64,000 nucleotides of DNA from JAJPKK01 sp963824905 (GCA_963824905.1 CAWGRH010000004.1:310001-374000), one strand, 5' to 3'; shown: positions 8,114 through 16,605, counted from the stretch's first letter. Numbers and translations are program-made. Notes: a model not told the origin generated them from the sequence alone.

Positions 8114-10696
8114 TTGGCTGACCCGCTCAAGTATTCCCGCGATCCCCTGAGCCCCCCTGCGCCGGCGCCGGGCGGGATCGCGGCGCGCGCCCGTGCGGCG
8201 GCCGGGGCGCCGTATCTCGAGGGGCTCAATCCCGAGCAGCGCGAGGCAGTGGTGACGCTCGACGGCGCGGTGCTGGTGCTCGCCGGTGCCGGAACCGGCA
8301 AGACGCGGGTGCTTACCACGCGGATCGTCCACATCCTCACCCTCGGCCGCGCCCGGCCATCGGAAATCCTCGCTGTCACCTTCACCAACAAGGCGGCGCG
8401 GGAGATGAAGCTGCGCATCGGCGAGATGGTCGGCGAGGCCGTGGAGGGCATGCCGTGGCTCGGCACCTTCCACTCCATCGGCGTGAAGATCCTGCGTCGC
8501 CATGCCGAGCTCGTCGGCCTCAAGACCAATTTCACCATCCTCGACGTCGACGACCAGATCAGGCTCATGAAGCAGCTGCTCCAAGCCGAGAATATCGACG
8601 AGAAGCGCTGGCCGGCCCGCGTGCTCGCGACCATGATCGACGGCTGGAAGAACCGCGGCCTCACACCGGCGCAGGTCGCGCCCGGCGAAGCGGCTTCGTT
8701 CGCCAACGGCGCCGGGCAGCGGCTCTACGTGGCTTATCAGGAACGGCTCAAGACCCTCAACGCCGTCGATTTCGGCGACCTCCTGCTCGAGAACATCCGG
8801 TTGTTCCGAGAGCAGAAGGAGGTGCTCCGGCAGTACCAGATGCGCTTCAAGTTCATCCTGGTCGACGAATATCAGGACACGAACGTCGCGCAGTATCTGT
8901 GGCTGCGCCTGCTCGGCCAGTCGAGCGAGCCCGTCATTCCGGGGCCGCAGGCGGAACCCGGAATCCAGGAGTCTGTGGCACCATCGTCCGGATTCCGGGT
9001 CCCGTCCTTCAGCCGGACCCGGAATGACGGATCCATTGATCAGCCCGCTGCGCCTCGCCTGTTGAAGAACATCTGTTGCGTCGGCGATGACGACCAGTCG
9101 ATCTACGGCTGGCGCGGCGCCGAGGTCGACAACATCCTGCGCTTCGATAAGGATTTTCCCGGCGCCAAGGTGATCAGGCTGGAGCGCAACTACCGCTCGA
9201 CCGGCCACATCCTCGCCGCCGCTTCCCATCTGATCGCCCATAACGAGGGCCGCCTCGGAAAGACGCTGCGCTCGGAGAGCGAGCTCGGCGAGAAGGTCGT
9301 CGTCACCGCCGCCTGGGATTCCGAGGAGGAGGCGCGCGTCGTCGGCGAGGAGATCGAGGCGCTGCAGCGCCGCGGCCATTCGCTGGACGAGATCGCGATC
9401 CTGGTGCGGGCCTCGTTCCAGATGCGCGAATTCGAGGACCGCTTCGTCACCCTCGGCCTGCCCTATCGCGTCATCGGCGGTCCGCGCTTCTACGAGCGCG
9501 CCGAAATCCGCGATGCGCTCGCCTATCTGCGTTGCGTCAACTCGGAGGCCGACGATCTCGCTTTCGAGCGCATCGTCAATGTCCCCAAGCGCGGGCTCGG
9601 CGACGCCACCGTCAAGTCGCTGCACGACCACGCCCGCGCGCGGCGCGCCCCCCTGATGACCGCGACCCGCGCCATCGTCGAGACCGACGAGCTCAAGCCG
9701 AAGCCGCGCCAGGCGCTGCGCGACCTCCTCGCCGCGTTCGACCGCTGGCGCGCGCAGCGCGACACGCTCCCCCACACCGAGCTCGCCGAGATCGTGCTCG
9801 ACGAGTTCGGTTACACCGAGATGTGGCAGAAGGACCGCTCCGCCGACGCCGCCGGCCGGCTCGAGAACTTGAAGGAGCTGGTGCGCTCGATGGAGGAGTT
9901 CGAGAACCTGCAGGGCTTCCTCGAGCACATCGCGCTCGTAATGGACACCGACCGCGGCGGCGACACGGACGCCGTGTCCGTCATGACTTTGCATTCGGCG
10001 AAGGGGCTCGAATTCGACACCGTCTTCCTGCCCGGCTGGGAGGAAGGTTTGCTGCCGCACCAGCGCTCCCTCGACCAGGAGGGCCGCGCCGGGCTCGAGG
10101 AGGAGCGCCGGCTCGCCCATGTCGGCATGACCCGGGCGAGGAGACGCGCGAAAATCTATTTCGTGTCGAACCGCCGCGTGCGCGGCACCTGGTCCTCGAC
10201 CTTGCCCTCGCGCTTCGTCGACGAATTGCCAGAGGCGCATGTCGAGGTCGCGCAATCCCAGGGCTTCGGCGGCTTCTCCGGCTACGGCAATGTCGGCGGC
10301 TCGCGCTTCGATCAGACCGAGACGTTCGGTTCAAGCTACCGCACGCCCGGCTGGCAGCGCGCCAAGAGCCGCGGCGGCTTCGGCTCCGATGGCAATTCAG
10401 GTAGCGGCGCGGGCGGCGGCAATGGCGGCTTCCGCGACGCCGGCCCTTCCTATAGCGCCTCGTATGGTGCGAAGCCGGCGGGGGCCGCCACGCGCAGCCG
10501 CGGGCCGCTCACCATCGAGGGCGAGCTCGTCGCGAAATCGACCGGCACCACCTCGGCGTTCCGCACCGGCGACCGCGTATTCCACCAGAAGTTCGGCAAC
10601 GGCGACGTCATCCACGTCGAGGGCAACAAGCTCACCATCGATTTCGACCGCGCCGGCGAGAAGAAGGTGGTGGACAGCTTCGTCCAGAAAGTGTGA
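8114..10696 (+). CDS. uvrD: ATP-dependent DNA helicase, UvrD/PcrA family
   Basis: An SF1A helicase of about 860 residues unwinding DNA in repair and replication restart. Visible motifs in order: LNPEQREAV (Q motif), Walker A GAGTGKT near 57-64, AVTFTNKAAREM (Ia), VDEYQDTN (II) near 250, CCVGDDDQSIYGWRGA (III) near 320, YRSTGHI (IV), VMTLHSAKGLEFDTVFLPG (V), and VGMTRARRR (VI). A Gly/Ser-rich linker and a C-terminal Tudor-like module (residues 810-860) follow. I chose TTG 8114, seven bases after AAAGG, because upstream in-frame codons come from a repeat element. Unusually, residues 273-305 are encoded by another copy of that repeat, placed in frame between motifs II and III. Confidence 0.93.
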   Translation: MADPLKYSRDPLSPPAPAPGGIAARARAAAGAPYLEGLNPEQREAVVTLDGAVLVLAGAGTGKTRVLTTRIVHILTLGRARPSEILAVTFTNKAAREMKLRIGEMVGEAVEGMPWLGTFHSIGVKILRRHAELVGLKTNFTILDVDDQIRLMKQLLQAENIDEKRWPARVLATMIDGWKNRGLTPAQVAPGEAASFANGAGQRLYVAYQERLKTLNAVDFGDLLLENIRLFREQKEVLRQYQMRFKFILVDEYQDTNVAQYLWLRLLGQSSEPVIPGPQAEPGIQESVAPSSGFRVPSFSRTRNDGSIDQPAAPRLLKNICCVGDDDQSIYGWRGAEVDNILRFDKDFPGAKVIRLERNYRSTGHILAAASHLIAHNEGRLGKTLRSESELGEKVVVTAAWDSEEEARVVGEEIEALQRRGHSLDEIAILVRASFQMREFEDRFVTLGLPYRVIGGPRFYERAEIRDALAYLRCVNSEADDLAFERIVNVPKRGLGDATVKSLHDHARARRAPLMTATRAIVETDELKPKPRQALRDLLAAFDRWRAQRDTLPHTELAEIVLDEFGYTEMWQKDRSADAAGRLENLKELVRSMEEFENLQGFLEHIALVMDTDRGGDTDAVSVMTLHSAKGLEFDTVFLPGWEEGLLPHQRSLDQEGRAGLEEERRLAHVGMTRARRRAKIYFVSNRRVRGTWSSTLPSRFVDELPEAHVEVAQSQGFGGFSGYGNVGGSRFDQTETFGSSYRTPGWQRAKSRGGFGSDGNSGSGAGGGNGGFRDAGPSYSASYGAKPAGAATRSRGPLTIEGELVAKSTGTTSAFRTGDRVFHQKFGNGDVIHVEGNKLTIDFDRAGEKKVVDSFVQKV
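8932..9029. repeat. Family A palindromic repeat embedded in uvrD coding sequence
   Basis: The stretch starts with CGTCATTCCGGGG and ends with CCCGGAATGACGG, with inner arms AACCCGGAATCCAGG and GGATTCCGGGTCCCG, matching the intergenic copy at 7909-8011. It keeps the helicase reading frame open and adds about 33 residues (beginning VIPGPQAEPGIQ) at the surface region between motifs II and III. Confidence 0.88.
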
Positions 10697-10738
10697 TGTC
10701 GCGGCGGCTACAGTTCCTGCTTCACGAGGACTAGCGGC

Positions 10739-10859
10739 CTCCCTCCCCCTGAAAGGGGGAGGGTTGGGGTGGGGGTCCGCTGACTCGCGAGAGTCTCCTG
10801 GCTCGCCCAGTGCCGCCCGCGACCCCCTCCCCGACCCTCCCCCTTTCAGGGGGAGGGAG
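10739..10859. repeat. Dispersed palindromic repeat, family B
   Basis: Two 39-bp arms (10739-10777 and 10821-10859), inverted with two mismatches, are built on CTCCCTCCCCCTGAAAGGGG. Each arm itself contains a short palindrome. The 43-bp loop is unrelated. It lies between uvrD and the EutA-like gene and could fold into a very stable hairpin in transcripts. Confidence 0.85.
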
Positions 10860-10924
10860 AACGTCCACCTCGGCGCAGCGGTCACTGGGTCAGTTCTATC
10901 CGTTGCCGAGGCAGACCCCTTCCC

Positions 10925-12460
10925 ATGAAAATCGAGACCGACGAATCCGGCGGCCGCGTCTTCTTTTCCACCACCGGACGCAGCCTCGAAGGCGAGGACG
11001 AGATCTGCGTGCTCAGTGTCGGAGTCGATATCGGCTCCTCGACCTCGCACCTCGTGTTCTCGCGCATCGTGCTGGAGCGGCTCGACAGCCGCTACGTCGT
11101 CACCCAGCGCGAGACCTTCTACCAGTCCGACATCCTCCTCACGCCCTATGCGTCGGAGGACGAAATCGATGCCGAGGCGCTCGGCGCTTTCTTCGAGAAG
11201 CAGTACGAGAACGCCATGGTCGATCCCGACGAGATCGACGCGGGCGCGCTGATCCTCACCGGCGTCGCGGTCCGCCGCAGCAATGCGCGGCGGATCGGTG
11301 AGCTGTTCGCGCGCCAGGCCGGCAAGCTCGTCGCGGTGAGCGCCGGCGACAATCTCGAGACGGTGATGGCGGCCTATGGCTCCGGCGCGGTCGCGCGTTC
11401 GATCCGCGACGGCGGCGCAGTGATGAATGTCGACGTCGGCGGCGGCACCGCCAAGATCGCGGTGTGCGGCGAGGGGCGCGTCCTTGCCATCACCGCGGTC
11501 GATGTCGGCGCGCGCCTCGTCTGCACCGATGCCGGAGGCCGGATCACGCGGCTCGAGGAAGCCGGCCGGAGGTTCGGCAAGGACCTTGGACTCGAACTCA
11601 AAATCGGCGGCCCGCTTTCGCCAGAGGATGCCGAGCGCCTCGCAGCGCGCATGGCCGACAGCCTGTTCGATGCGATGAGAGGCGGCACGCCGAAGCTCGG
11701 CGCAACTGGCCTGCTGCGCCTCGATCCCCTCGGTCATGACGGCGCCGTGGAAGAGGTCACCTTCTCCGGCGGTGTCTCGGAATATGTCTATGGCTGGGAG
11801 ACCCAGAGCTACGGCGACCTCGGCGGCCTGCTCGCGGCGGAAATCCGCCGCCGCGTCGCGGAATGGGGCGTGAAGCTGGAGCCGCCGTCCCAGGGCATCC
11901 GCGCCACCGTCATCGGGGCCTCCCAATACACGACGCAGGTGAGCGGCAGCACGATCTTCGTCTCCCCGCACAGCGCGCTGCCGCTGCGCAACGTGCCGGT
12001 GATCGCGCCGGGCCTGCCGCTCGAAGGCGACGTGATCGACACCGATGCGATCGCCGCATCGATCCGCACCGTGCTGCGCCATCTCGATCTCGCCGAGGCC
12101 GATACCCCGGTTGCGATCTTCGTGCCGTGGCAGGGCTCGGCGACGTTCCACCGGCTCGACAGCTTCTGCCGCGGCGTCGCCCAGGGCCTCGAGGAGGTAC
12201 TGGCCCGCGGCCACCCGATCGTGCTCGCGGGCGACGGCGACGTCGGCGGCCTCATCGGCATCCACTTTCGCGAGGAGATGAAGCTCACCAACCCGGTGGT
12301 GTCGATCGACGGGCTCGAGCTAAAGCAGTTCGACTACATCGACATCGGCGAGTTGCTGGAGAGCTCGGGTGCGGTGCCGGTAGTGATCAAGTCGCTGATC
12401 TTCCCGACAAGCGCGGCGTTGGGGCAAGAGTGGGTGGCGGGCGGGAAAGGCGGGGCGTAA
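10925..12460 (+). CDS. eutA: Ethanolamine ammonia-lyase reactivating factor EutA-like
   Basis: This 511-residue protein has actin/HSP70-like ATPase motifs: VGVDIGSSTSHLVFSRI near residues 33-49 (phosphate 1), MNVDVGGGTAKIAVCGEG near 168-185 (phosphate 2) and VTFSGGVSEYVYG near 278-290 (adenosine). The overall length and order match EutA, the chaperone that exchanges damaged cobalamin on ethanolamine ammonia-lyase (EutBC). The gene is complete, with ATG at 10925. No eutB, eutC or ethanolamine transporter is in the window, so either the lyase lies elsewhere or this protein serves another cobalamin enzyme. Confidence 0.85.
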   Translation: MKIETDESGGRVFFSTTGRSLEGEDEICVLSVGVDIGSSTSHLVFSRIVLERLDSRYVVTQRETFYQSDILLTPYASEDEIDAEALGAFFEKQYENAMVDPDEIDAGALILTGVAVRRSNARRIGELFARQAGKLVAVSAGDNLETVMAAYGSGAVARSIRDGGAVMNVDVGGGTAKIAVCGEGRVLAITAVDVGARLVCTDAGGRITRLEEAGRRFGKDLGLELKIGGPLSPEDAERLAARMADSLFDAMRGGTPKLGATGLLRLDPLGHDGAVEEVTFSGGVSEYVYGWETQSYGDLGGLLAAEIRRRVAEWGVKLEPPSQGIRATVIGASQYTTQVSGSTIFVSPHSALPLRNVPVIAPGLPLEGDVIDTDAIAASIRTVLRHLDLAEADTPVAIFVPWQGSATFHRLDSFCRGVAQGLEEVLARGHPIVLAGDGDVGGLIGIHFREEMKLTNPVVSIDGLELKQFDYIDIGELLESSGAVPVVIKSLIFPTSAALGQEWVAGGKGGA

Positions 12461-12480
12461 CTTTGAGTCCGCAATCTTCG

Positions 12481-12596
12481 TGGACCTCATCCTGAGGAGG
12501 CGCGAAGCGCCGTCTCGAAGGATGGCCCCAAGCCACAGCATGTGTGGCCATCCTTCGAGACGCCGTGCTTCGCACGGCTCCTCAGGATGAGGTCCA
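12481..12596. repeat. Dispersed palindromic repeat, family C
   Basis: Arms starting TGGACCTCATCCTGAGGA and ending TCCTCAGGATGAGGTCCA are inverted copies, with further paired arms CGTCTCGAAGGATGG and CCATCCTTCGAGACG inside. A second copy lies at 61208-61317. It fills most of the gap between the EutA-like gene and the UbiD gene. Confidence 0.9.
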
Positions 12597-12665
12597 AAAT
12601 AGAAAGATAAGCGGAATGCAAGCGCGTCGGCCCTCACCCATCCTACCATTGTAAGGACCCCGCCG

Positions 12666-14078
12666 TTGTACCAAGACCTGCGCGGCTTCATCTCGGCGGT
12701 CGATGCGCTCGGCGCGCTGCGTCGCATCGACGGCGCCGATCCCCACCATGAGATCGGCGGCATCACCGAGGTCGCGGCGGGGCTCACGCCGGCGCCGGCG
12801 CTGCTGTTCGATCGGATCAAGGGATTTCCCGCCGGCCACCGCATCTTCTCGAATGCCGTGACGACGCCGCAGCGCGCGGCGCTTGCGCTCGGCATCGATC
12901 CGAAGCTCTCCCCGCTCGACGCGCTTGAGGCGTGGATGGAGAAGCGCAAGGGGCTTACCCCGCGCGCTCCCGTCGAGGTCGCGAAAGCATCGTGGCTCGA
13001 AAACTCCGTGCGCGGCGACGCCGTTGCGCTCGACAAGCTTCCCGCCCCGGTGTGGCATGCCGACGACGGCGGTGCCTATATCGGCTCCGGCAGCATCGTC
13101 GTCATGCGCGATCCTGACACGGGCTGGATAAACGCCTCGATCTATCGCGTGCAGGTCCACGGCCGCGACCGGGTGACGATCCAATTCGACCATCCCGGGC
13201 GCCATGGTGCGATCATCGCGAAGAAATACCGCGACCGTGGCGAGCCCTGCCCGGTCGCCGTGGTCAACGGCGAGGACCCTGCGCTGTTCGTCGCCGGCTT
13301 CGAATATCTGCCCGAAGGCGTGTCGGAATATGCCTTCGCCGGCGCCCTCAAAGGCGCGCCGGTCGAGACTTTCCCGGGGCCCGAGACCGGTTTGCCGTTG
13401 CCGGCGCAGGCCGAGATCATTCTCGAAGGGTACCTTCAGCCCTCCGGCGAAACGCTTCCCGAGGGGCCGTTCGGCGAGTTCACCGGCTATTACGCCAACG
13501 ACACGCGGCCCTGTCCGGTGATGGAGGTCACGGCCATCCATCACCGCGACGACCCGATCCTGCTCGGCTCGCCGCCGATGAAGCCACCGCGCTTCCATTT
13601 CGGGCTGCCGTTGCGCGCCGCGGGCATCTGGGCGAACCTCGATGCGGCGGGCGTGACCGACGTCACCGGCGTCTGGCAGCACGTCTCGCAGCTGATGACG
13701 GTGGTCGCGCTCAAGCAGCGTTATGACGGCCATGCCAAGCGCGCCGCGCTGATCGCTGCCGCCAACAGCTACATGGGGCGTCTCGTCGTCGTGGTCGACG
13801 ACGACGTCGACCCCTCCAACCTCGCCGACGTGATGTGGGCGGTGACCACGCGCTGCGAACCGTCCGAGCAGACCGATATCGTGCGCAACGCCTGGAGCTC
13901 GGCGCTCGACCCGCGCATTCCGCCCGACGCCAAAGCGCGCGGCGTCACCGCGCATTCAAAGCTGATCATCGAGGCGGTGAAGCCGTTTCCCTGGATCGAC
14001 CGCTTCCCGCGGCTCTCGGCGCTGTCGCAGGAGGAGGCGCGCAAGATCGCGGCGAAATGGGGGGATGCGTTGAAGTAG
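12666..14078 (+). CDS. UbiD family decarboxylase
   Basis: A 470-residue member of the UbiD family, which uses prenylated FMN to decarboxylate (or carboxylate) aromatic and alpha,beta-unsaturated acids. The N-terminal YQDLRGFISAVD, the FSNAVTTPQR segment, the WINASIYR/HPGRHGAIIAKKY region and the acidic catalytic motif EGPFGEFTGYY near residue 266 are all seen, as is the C-terminal HSKLIIEA element. The start is TTG 12666 preceded by AAGGA. No UbiX flavin prenyltransferase is nearby. The HpaB-type monooxygenase 250 bp downstream on the other strand suggests an aromatic-compound locus, which is inference. Confidence 0.9.
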   Translation: MYQDLRGFISAVDALGALRRIDGADPHHEIGGITEVAAGLTPAPALLFDRIKGFPAGHRIFSNAVTTPQRAALALGIDPKLSPLDALEAWMEKRKGLTPRAPVEVAKASWLENSVRGDAVALDKLPAPVWHADDGGAYIGSGSIVVMRDPDTGWINASIYRVQVHGRDRVTIQFDHPGRHGAIIAKKYRDRGEPCPVAVVNGEDPALFVAGFEYLPEGVSEYAFAGALKGAPVETFPGPETGLPLPAQAEIILEGYLQPSGETLPEGPFGEFTGYYANDTRPCPVMEVTAIHHRDDPILLGSPPMKPPRFHFGLPLRAAGIWANLDAAGVTDVTGVWQHVSQLMTVVALKQRYDGHAKRAALIAAANSYMGRLVVVVDDDVDPSNLADVMWAVTTRCEPSEQTDIVRNAWSSALDPRIPPDAKARGVTAHSKLIIEAVKPFPWIDRFPRLSALSQEEARKIAAKWGDALK

Positions 14079-14160
14079 GGTGGTTGCGTCAGGAATTTGC
14101 CGCCGCACTGAGTGCGCCTCAGTGCCCACGAGAATGCCGCGAGCTCGCTACACCCACAGC

Positions 14161-14275
14161 CGTCATCGCCGGGCTTGACCCGGCGACCCCGCTTATCAAA
14201 GCACGGCGCTTTCTCCGCGTGTGGCAGGCTCAGTGCCCAATGATCGGGGTCGCCGGGTCAAGCCCGGCGATGACG
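14161..14275. repeat. Dispersed palindromic repeat, family D
   Basis: Two perfect 31-bp inverted arms at 14161-14191 and 14245-14275, beginning CGTCATCGCCGGGCTTGACC, flank a 53-bp centre. A remnant with a related core (CCGCCGTCATGGCCGGGC) lies near 19939. It sits in the convergent gap between the UbiD and HpaB-type genes, where it could act as a bidirectional transcript end. Confidence 0.88.
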
Positions 14276-14323
14276 CGCATTAGATGGCAGCGCCGTGCTG
14301 AAGATTGCAGCGCGGTGCGCGAC

Positions 14324-15832
14324 CTACCCTCGACCGGCGCCCTCCGGCGTGCCCGTCACCTCCGGCAACGCCAGCGCCCTATCGACCAGCGACGTCGCGC
14401 GTTTATAGTCGTAGAAGCGGTTGACGTTCTGCTTCACCAGGAACGACGCGCCGCCGTAGAATTTCTCGTACTGGGCATGGCGGTTGCCGAACTCGGTGCC
14501 GAGGAAGTCCCAGGCCATGCGCATCAGCGCCACGCGCTCACGCGCCGGCGTGCTCGCCGACTGCATGTAGCGTTCGATGTCCGCCGCCGTCTCCGGACTG
14601 TCGAGGTCGCGCACCGAGGAGGGTAGCGTGATCATCGCCGCACCGGCGAGCTCGCGGATCTTTTCCAGCATGCGCCCGTTGAGCTCGGACTGCAGCGCCA
14701 TCACCGAATAGAGCGCAGTCTGCAGCGGCCACAGCACGCCGTCGGCGTCGACCGGCGCCACCGTCTCCTGGGCGAGCAGCATGTTCTCGACGATGGAAAC
14801 GATCGAGGCCAGCTCGCCCATCTCGACCTGCACCGCCTGGTGGCCTTCGTTGCCGGTCATCTCGTTCATGCGCTTGGCGAGCCCCAGCATGAAGCGCAGC
14901 TTGACGGCATAGCGGCACTGCGCCTGGTGATTGCCGTAGAGATGCGCCGGCGTCTTCCACCACTGGTCCCAGCAGATTTGCAGGTTGCGGTAGATGTAGA
15001 CGCTCTCCCACGGCACGAAGACGTTGTCGAACACGCAGAAGCAGTCGGTCTCGTCGAAACGGCTGGAGAGCGGGTAGTCGAACGAGTTCATGCCTGCCGT
15101 GGCGTAGGGACGCCGCGGATAGAGCTTGAGCCCCGGCGTGTCGATCGGAATCACGACGCCGTTGGCATAGGCCTCATCGCCCGCCCGCATCGGGTGGATG
15201 CAGGTCAGGTGCAGGCTGTCGGAGAACACGCCGGCGGTCGCGAGCTGCTGGGCGCCGGAGATGACGATGCCGTCGTCGCGCTCCTTGACGACGCCGGCAT
15301 AGAGCATCGGGTCCTTCTGCTGGTGCGCCGGCTTGCTGCGGTCGATCTGGGGCGGGACGATCGCGTAGGTGACGTAGAGGTGCTCGTCGCGCGCACGCTC
15401 GTAAATCTTCTGCAGGTTATCGGCGAAATGCGCCCCGCCCGCCGCGAACAGCGCCGGCTTCGCGGCATAACCGGCGATGAAGCCCGCGACATGGTCGGGC
15501 GTGCGGCCCATCAGGCCGAAGGTAAACTCGGCCCAGGTCTCGGCGGCGCGGCGCTTCGCCCGCAGGTCGTCGTGGCTCTTCGGGATTTGCCAGGCCCGCC
15601 ACACCGGCGCGCCGGTCCTGGGCGAGGGATAGGTCATCAGCTCGCGGTTCTCCGGCGCCGCGGCGACGTCGAACAGGCGGGCGACGCTGCGCGCCGCCTC
15701 ACGGAATGCCGGGTGCGTCGTGACGTCCTTGACGCGTTCGCCGTCGACATAGATCGCGCGCCCATCGCGCAGCGAGCGCAGGTATTCCGACCCGGTGCGC
15801 ATTCCCGAGGACGCTCCGCCCGTCGTCGCCAT
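14324..15832 (-). CDS. 4-hydroxyphenylacetate 3-hydroxylase family flavin monooxygenase (HpaB type)
   Basis: 502 residues matching the large FADH2-dependent oxygenase component (HpaB/HpaH family). Seen are the N-terminal MRTGSEYLRSLRDGRAIYVD with GERVKDVTTHPAF, the RSKPAHQQKDP segment, GIVISGAQQLATAG (flavin site), FDNVFVPWE, and the C-terminal FLGTEFGNRHAQYEKFYGGA with a helix ending NRFYDYKRA. Such enzymes hydroxylate phenols ortho to the OH group and need a separate flavin reductase, not present here. The ATG at 15832 has AGGAG upstream. It is divergent from a MarR regulator whose operator overlaps the shared promoter, so induction by an aromatic effector is likely. The true substrate cannot be read. 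Confidence 0.9.
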   Translation of the reverse strand: MATTGGASSGMRTGSEYLRSLRDGRAIYVDGERVKDVTTHPAFREAARSVARLFDVAAAPENRELMTYPSPRTGAPVWRAWQIPKSHDDLRAKRRAAETWAEFTFGLMGRTPDHVAGFIAGYAAKPALFAAGGAHFADNLQKIYERARDEHLYVTYAIVPPQIDRSKPAHQQKDPMLYAGVVKERDDGIVISGAQQLATAGVFSDSLHLTCIHPMRAGDEAYANGVVIPIDTPGLKLYPRRPYATAGMNSFDYPLSSRFDETDCFCVFDNVFVPWESVYIYRNLQICWDQWWKTPAHLYGNHQAQCRYAVKLRFMLGLAKRMNEMTGNEGHQAVQVEMGELASIVSIVENMLLAQETVAPVDADGVLWPLQTALYSVMALQSELNGRMLEKIRELAGAAMITLPSSVRDLDSPETAADIERYMQSASTPARERVALMRMAWDFLGTEFGNRHAQYEKFYGGASFLVKQNVNRFYDYKRATSLVDRALALPEVTGTPEGAGRG

Positions 15833-15849
15833 GTTCGCTCCTTCGCTTT

Positions 15850-15879
15850 AGCTACAGAATTTAGCTACAATATGTAGCT
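15850..15879. promoter_or_regulatory. Probable MarR operator in divergent promoter
   Basis: A perfect inverted repeat AGCTACA-ATA-TGTAGCT at 15863-15879 is preceded by a third half-site AGCTACA at 15850-15856, thirteen bases upstream. It lies in the 50-bp space between the HpaB-type and MarR genes. Size and symmetry fit a dimeric winged-helix MarR protein controlling both genes. Confidence 0.75.
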
Positions 15880-15882
15880 TTT

Positions 15883-16566
15883 ATGCTAGCGTCAAACGTC
15901 GCCCTCTGCGAATCGATCCTCGCGATGCCGCCAAAGCGCTCGAGCACCCCCACCCCGCGCCGGACCAATCCGTCCGGCGCCCGGCGAACCGCGACGGCGG
16001 GCCGGTTCTCGCCGCCGCTCACCGTGAGCCACCGCGACCTCCTCACGGCCGGCGAGGACATGGCCTTCCGGCGCTCGCTCTATCTGATGGTGCTCGCCTT
16101 CTCGCGGCTCACGACCTGCCGCGAAGCCTTCGGCCGCGCGCTGGGGCTGACCGGCTCGCAGTTCGCGGTACTGATCGGCACCGCCTACCAGCAGGACCAG
16201 GAAGGCGTGTCGGTGCGCACGCTCGCCGACCATATCCAGCTCGCGGCGACCCATGTGACGACCGAGGTCGGCCGCCTCATCGCCAAGGGCCTGCTCACCA
16301 AGGCGGTCAACGGGCGCGACCGGCGCGGCGTGCTGATCCGCCTCTCCCCGCGCGGTGAGGCGGCGGTGCGCGAGGTCGCACCGTTCGTGCGGCGAGTGAA
16401 CGACCTCCTGTTTGCCGGCGTGTCGCGCCAGGAGTTCGCGGCGGTTTCGGAATTCCTGACGCGGTTCGCCGCCAACACCGAGGACGCACTCGACGAATTG
16501 CGCCGCGCTGCGCGCAGTCCCGCCGATAGCGGCGCCTCCAAACGCGCCGCGGGCCGCGAGCGTTAA
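15883..16566 (+). CDS. MarR family transcriptional regulator
   Basis: Up to 227 residues. After a basic, disordered N-terminal extension (about 45 residues) the winged-helix MarR domain is seen: LGLTGSQFAVLIGTAYQ, then SVRTLADHIQLAATHVTTEV (recognition helix region), LIAKGLLTKAVNGRDRRGVL (wing) and a C-terminal dimerisation helix. It should repress the divergent monooxygenase gene through the AGCTACA palindrome and release it on ligand binding. The start is uncertain: ATG 15883 almost touches the operator; ATG 15925 in the same frame would give 213 residues. Neither has a clear ribosome-binding site. Confidence 0.88.
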   Translation: MLASNVALCESILAMPPKRSSTPTPRRTNPSGARRTATAGRFSPPLTVSHRDLLTAGEDMAFRRSLYLMVLAFSRLTTCREAFGRALGLTGSQFAVLIGTAYQQDQEGVSVRTLADHIQLAATHVTTEVGRLIAKGLLTKAVNGRDRRGVLIRLSPRGEAAVREVAPFVRRVNDLLFAGVSRQEFAAVSEFLTRFAANTEDALDELRRAARSPADSGASKRAAGRER

Positions 16567-16605
16567 CCTTAAGGTGACGCGCCTGCGTTAACCTTAACCT
16601 GACGC
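16560..16605. repeat. Tandem 21-mer repeat
   Basis: Two 21-base units starting GCGTTAACCTTAA at 16560 and 16585 differ at two positions and are separated by four bases. The first overlaps the MarR stop codon and is nearly palindromic. TTAACC half-sites recall CtrA boxes of alphaproteobacteria, but the spacing is not the canonical TTAA-N7-TTAA, so a role in driving the next gene is only possible. Confidence 0.4.

Noticed and set aside
8111..10255. A 2.1-kb minus-strand open frame across uvrD
   Set aside because: It is a mirror of the helicase gene caused by high GC in third codon positions; no motif or ribosome-binding site supports it.
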